The notes under the pieces were generated by a model, which worked only from the letters and a program-made list of their open reading frames with translations, did not search any database and was not told the origin of the DNA. The position numbers and the translations under genes were made by a program. Of a DNA stretch of 5,309 bases, positions 3,490 to 5,309 are shown in pieces. Source of the DNA: Deltaproteobacteria bacterium (lineage in GTDB: Bacteria > Desulfobacterota > Binatia > DP-6). The stretch spans positions 1-5,309 of the forward strand of contig VBLD01000324.1 of the NCBI GenBank assembly GCA_005879205.1. Direction: 5' to 3'. Position 1 is the stretch's first letter, and the number at the start of each line of letters is the position of its first letter.

Positions 3490-5309
3490 TTGCAGGCCGG
3501 CCGAAGCCGTACGACACGGTCGCGAACAGCGCCCGCCCGGGCAGCGGAAAACCGAGCACGTCGCGCATCCGGTCGTCGCCGACGTTCTTGGCCTCGAGGG
3601 TCAGCCGCGTGCCCGGAATCGGGAGCTCGAGCTCCAGCCCCACCTCGTGCAGGACGCGACTCGAAACGCGCCGGACGTTGGCGCGATCGAGGAAGTCGTC
3701 GGCGATCACGTTCGCCTCGTAGAAGAGCCGCCCGGGCCAGAGCGCCGTGGTCCAGCGGCCGAGCGGCAGCGGCCGGGCGGGCGACCAACCGAGCTCGAGG
3801 TGCGCGAACGCCTCGTCGCCGGGCCGCCCGGGCAGCGCCTTGCCGCGCAGGAAGGTGACGGGGCCGTCGTCGCGCGCTTGCTGGTGGGTATAGTTGACGG
3901 CCGCACCGAGCCGGCTCCAGAGCCGCCCCCGGACGGCGACTTCGTGGCCGCAGACCGAAGCCGCGCTCACGTTCTCCGGGCGCGCGAGACGCTGCGAGTT
4001 CTGGACGAGGACGATCAGGTCGTCCACCTGGTTGTCGAAATAGGCGTACTCCAGGGCTGCGTCCGAGAGCGGCCCGCGCGGCGGTACCGCCAGATGAAAA
4101 CCGGCGTCGCGGTTGAACGCCACCTCCGGCCTGAGCGACGGGTTCCCGATCACGACGCCGCGCGTGCCGAAGAGCTCTTCGAGGTTCGGCTCGCGCGCCC
4201 CGCGGCCGAGGTTCGCGAGCAGCGTGAGCGGACGAACCGGCTGCAGGCGGAGCCCGAGGCGGGGCGAGAGGAAGTCGCGCACGCGGACGCCGGCCGTGCG
4301 TGCCGCCGCCGGGAGGCGCGGCGTGCCGGGAAAATCGTCGCGGAACACCTCCCAGCGCAGCCCCGGGACGATCGACACCCGGTCGGCCGCGAGCAGTATC
4401 TCGTCCTCGGCGGCCAGCGTCGTGCGCAGGCGACTCCGGTCGGGCGCGTTGCCGGCCGGGTCGAGGCGATCCGACGACGCGAAGCGCTCGTCGCTCGCGG
4501 CGAGCAGCAGCCCCGGCACCTGGTGCGTGCCGATGGCGCTCCGGAAGAGCGCCTGCACGCCACCCGCGGTCGTCGTGTCGGTGTGGTCGACCGGCACGAA
4601 GCTCACCTCGCCCCGCCGGTCGATGAACGCCTGGCGGTCGTAGAGGAAGTAGCCGCTCGCGTCGGCATCGAGCGGCAGGCCGCCGAGCGGCGTGAGCTTC
4701 ACGTCGAGGTGCGCGAGCTGGCGGACCGTCCGGAGCTGCGCGTCGCGCGCCTGCACGCTCCCGGCGCCGGGCACACCCTCGTCCTTCACGAAGCTGTCGG
4801 TGGTGAGGACGGCGGCGAGCGGGCCGCCTGGACGATAGCCGAGCCGCGCGGTCAGGTCGCCCAGGTCGAAGGCGTTGTTCCGCCGCCGTTCGGTCCGGTC
4901 GTCGGCGGGGTTCGCCGTCGTCCCGAGGTCGTTGGTGAAGGCGAAATCACCGGCGCTGCCGAGGTAGTGGGCGAAGGCGAGGTAGTCCCACGACCCCACG
5001 GTCGCGGCACGGGCGACATCCACCTTGCGCGTCTCGAACGAGCCGTAGGACGCGCTCGCGCCGGTGACGGGCGTGGCGCCCGGCTGCCGGGTGACGACGT
5101 TCACCACCCCGCCCGGCCCCGACTGCGCGAAGGCGAGGGGCGTGGTGCCGCGATAGACCTCGACGTGGTCGACGGCGTCGAGCGGGAGGTCGGCGAGGTT
5201 CACCACCTCGTTCTCGGCCCGGCTGAGCGGCACACCGTCGAGGTAGACCTGCACCTGCCCCGCCGACGAGCCGCGGATCGAGACCGTGCTGAAGTCGCCG
5301 AGACCGCCG
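3464..5309 (-). CDS. TonB-dependent outer-membrane receptor, 5' end beyond the window
   Basis: The frame is open to the window edge (first full codon at 5308), so the signal peptide, TonB box and early plug are missing and about 614 residues are visible. Such receptors import scarce ligands such as iron-siderophores or cobalamin across the outer membrane using TonB-ExbBD energy. The visible part begins in the plug with 'GGLGDFSTVSIRGSSAGQVQ', 'VYLDGVPL', 'VEVYRGTTPLAF' and 'GPGGVVNVVTRQPG'. The barrel follows with family landmarks 'REPNLEELFG', 'NPSLRPEVAFNRDAGF', 'YAYFDNQVDDLIVL', 'LTLEAKNVGDDRMRDVLGFP' and 'LPGRALFATVSYGF'. The GTG at 5254 is an internal valine, not a start. The landmarks recall the BtuB/siderophore receptor group, but the ligand cannot be named. 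Oddly, 12 hydrophilic residues ('GRPAIDSSAPSR') follow the terminal-strand Phe (codon 3505-3503) where such proteins normally end. The stop is 17 bases before the module 2 antitoxin. Confidence 0.95.
   Translation of the reverse strand, partial: GGLGDFSTVSIRGSSAGQVQVYLDGVPLSRAENEVVNLADLPLDAVDHVEVYRGTTPLAFAQSGPGGVVNVVTRQPGATPVTGASASYGSFETRKVDVARAATVGSWDYLAFAHYLGSAGDFAFTNDLGTTANPADDRTERRRNNAFDLGDLTARLGYRPGGPLAAVLTTDSFVKDEGVPGAGSVQARDAQLRTVRQLAHLDVKLTPLGGLPLDADASGYFLYDRQAFIDRRGEVSFVPVDHTDTTTAGGVQALFRSAIGTHQVPGLLLAASDERFASSDRLDPAGNAPDRSRLRTTLAAEDEILLAADRVSIVPGLRWEVFRDDFPGTPRLPAAARTAGVRVRDFLSPRLGLRLQPVRPLTLLANLGRGAREPNLEELFGTRGVVIGNPSLRPEVAFNRDAGFHLAVPPRGPLSDAALEYAYFDNQVDDLIVLVQNSQRLARPENVSAASVCGHEVAVRGRLWSRLGAAVNYTHQQARDDGPVTFLRGKALPGRPGDEAFAHLELGWSPARPLPLGRWTTALWPGRLFYEANVIADDFLDRANVRRVSSRVLHEVGLELELPIPGTRLTLEAKNVGDDRMRDVLGFPLPGRALFATVSYGFGRPAIDSSAPSR

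Noticed and set aside
3495..3502. GGCCGGCC palindrome near the module 2 promoter as an operator
   Set aside because: Eight bases of pure G/C are common by chance here. It lies inside receptor coding sequence and does not resemble the module 1 palindrome.

Overview
The window is very GC-rich and densely coded. It looks like chromosome of an environmental Gram-negative bacterium. The TonB-dependent receptor requires an outer membrane, and strong G/C bias at third codon positions produces long spurious reading frames opposite the real genes. GC content and gene types would suit a soil or sediment myxobacterium-like lineage or a Binatota-like candidate phylum. The sequence alone does not fix the taxon.

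Layout from left to right. Positions 1-180 hold nothing I can identify. Positions 181-468 (+) are the start of an alpha/beta-hydrolase-fold gene of the kind often fused to adenylate cyclase domains. It breaks off after about 70 recognisable residues and is called a pseudogene. Positions 469-602 hold no identifiable gene. Positions 603-1243 (-) are a complete type II toxin-antitoxin pair: a Phd/YefM-type antitoxin followed by a VapC-type PIN ribonuclease, overlapping by four bases. A 91-bp divergent intergenic region (1244-1334) contains a 12-bp perfect palindrome inside candidate promoters for both directions. Positions 1335-2741 (+) encode a full-length MATE-family multidrug/Na+ or H+ antiporter. 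It converges with only 21 bp to spare on a second antitoxin/VapC pair (2763-3446, -). Seventeen bases upstream of that pair ends a TonB-dependent outer-membrane receptor (3464-5309, -) whose 5' end lies outside the window.

The most distinctive arrangement is one MATE exporter bracketed by two different Phd/YefM-VapC modules in the same orientation. The block lies between a broken gene on the left and a receptor on the right that carries an unusual C-terminal tail. Individually these are known families, and I do not see a clearly new molecular system. The points worth testing are the bracketed architecture, the palindrome shared by the divergent promoters, and the apparently leaderless or coupled translation starts. 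No tRNA, rRNA, CRISPR array, insertion sequence or transposase was seen.
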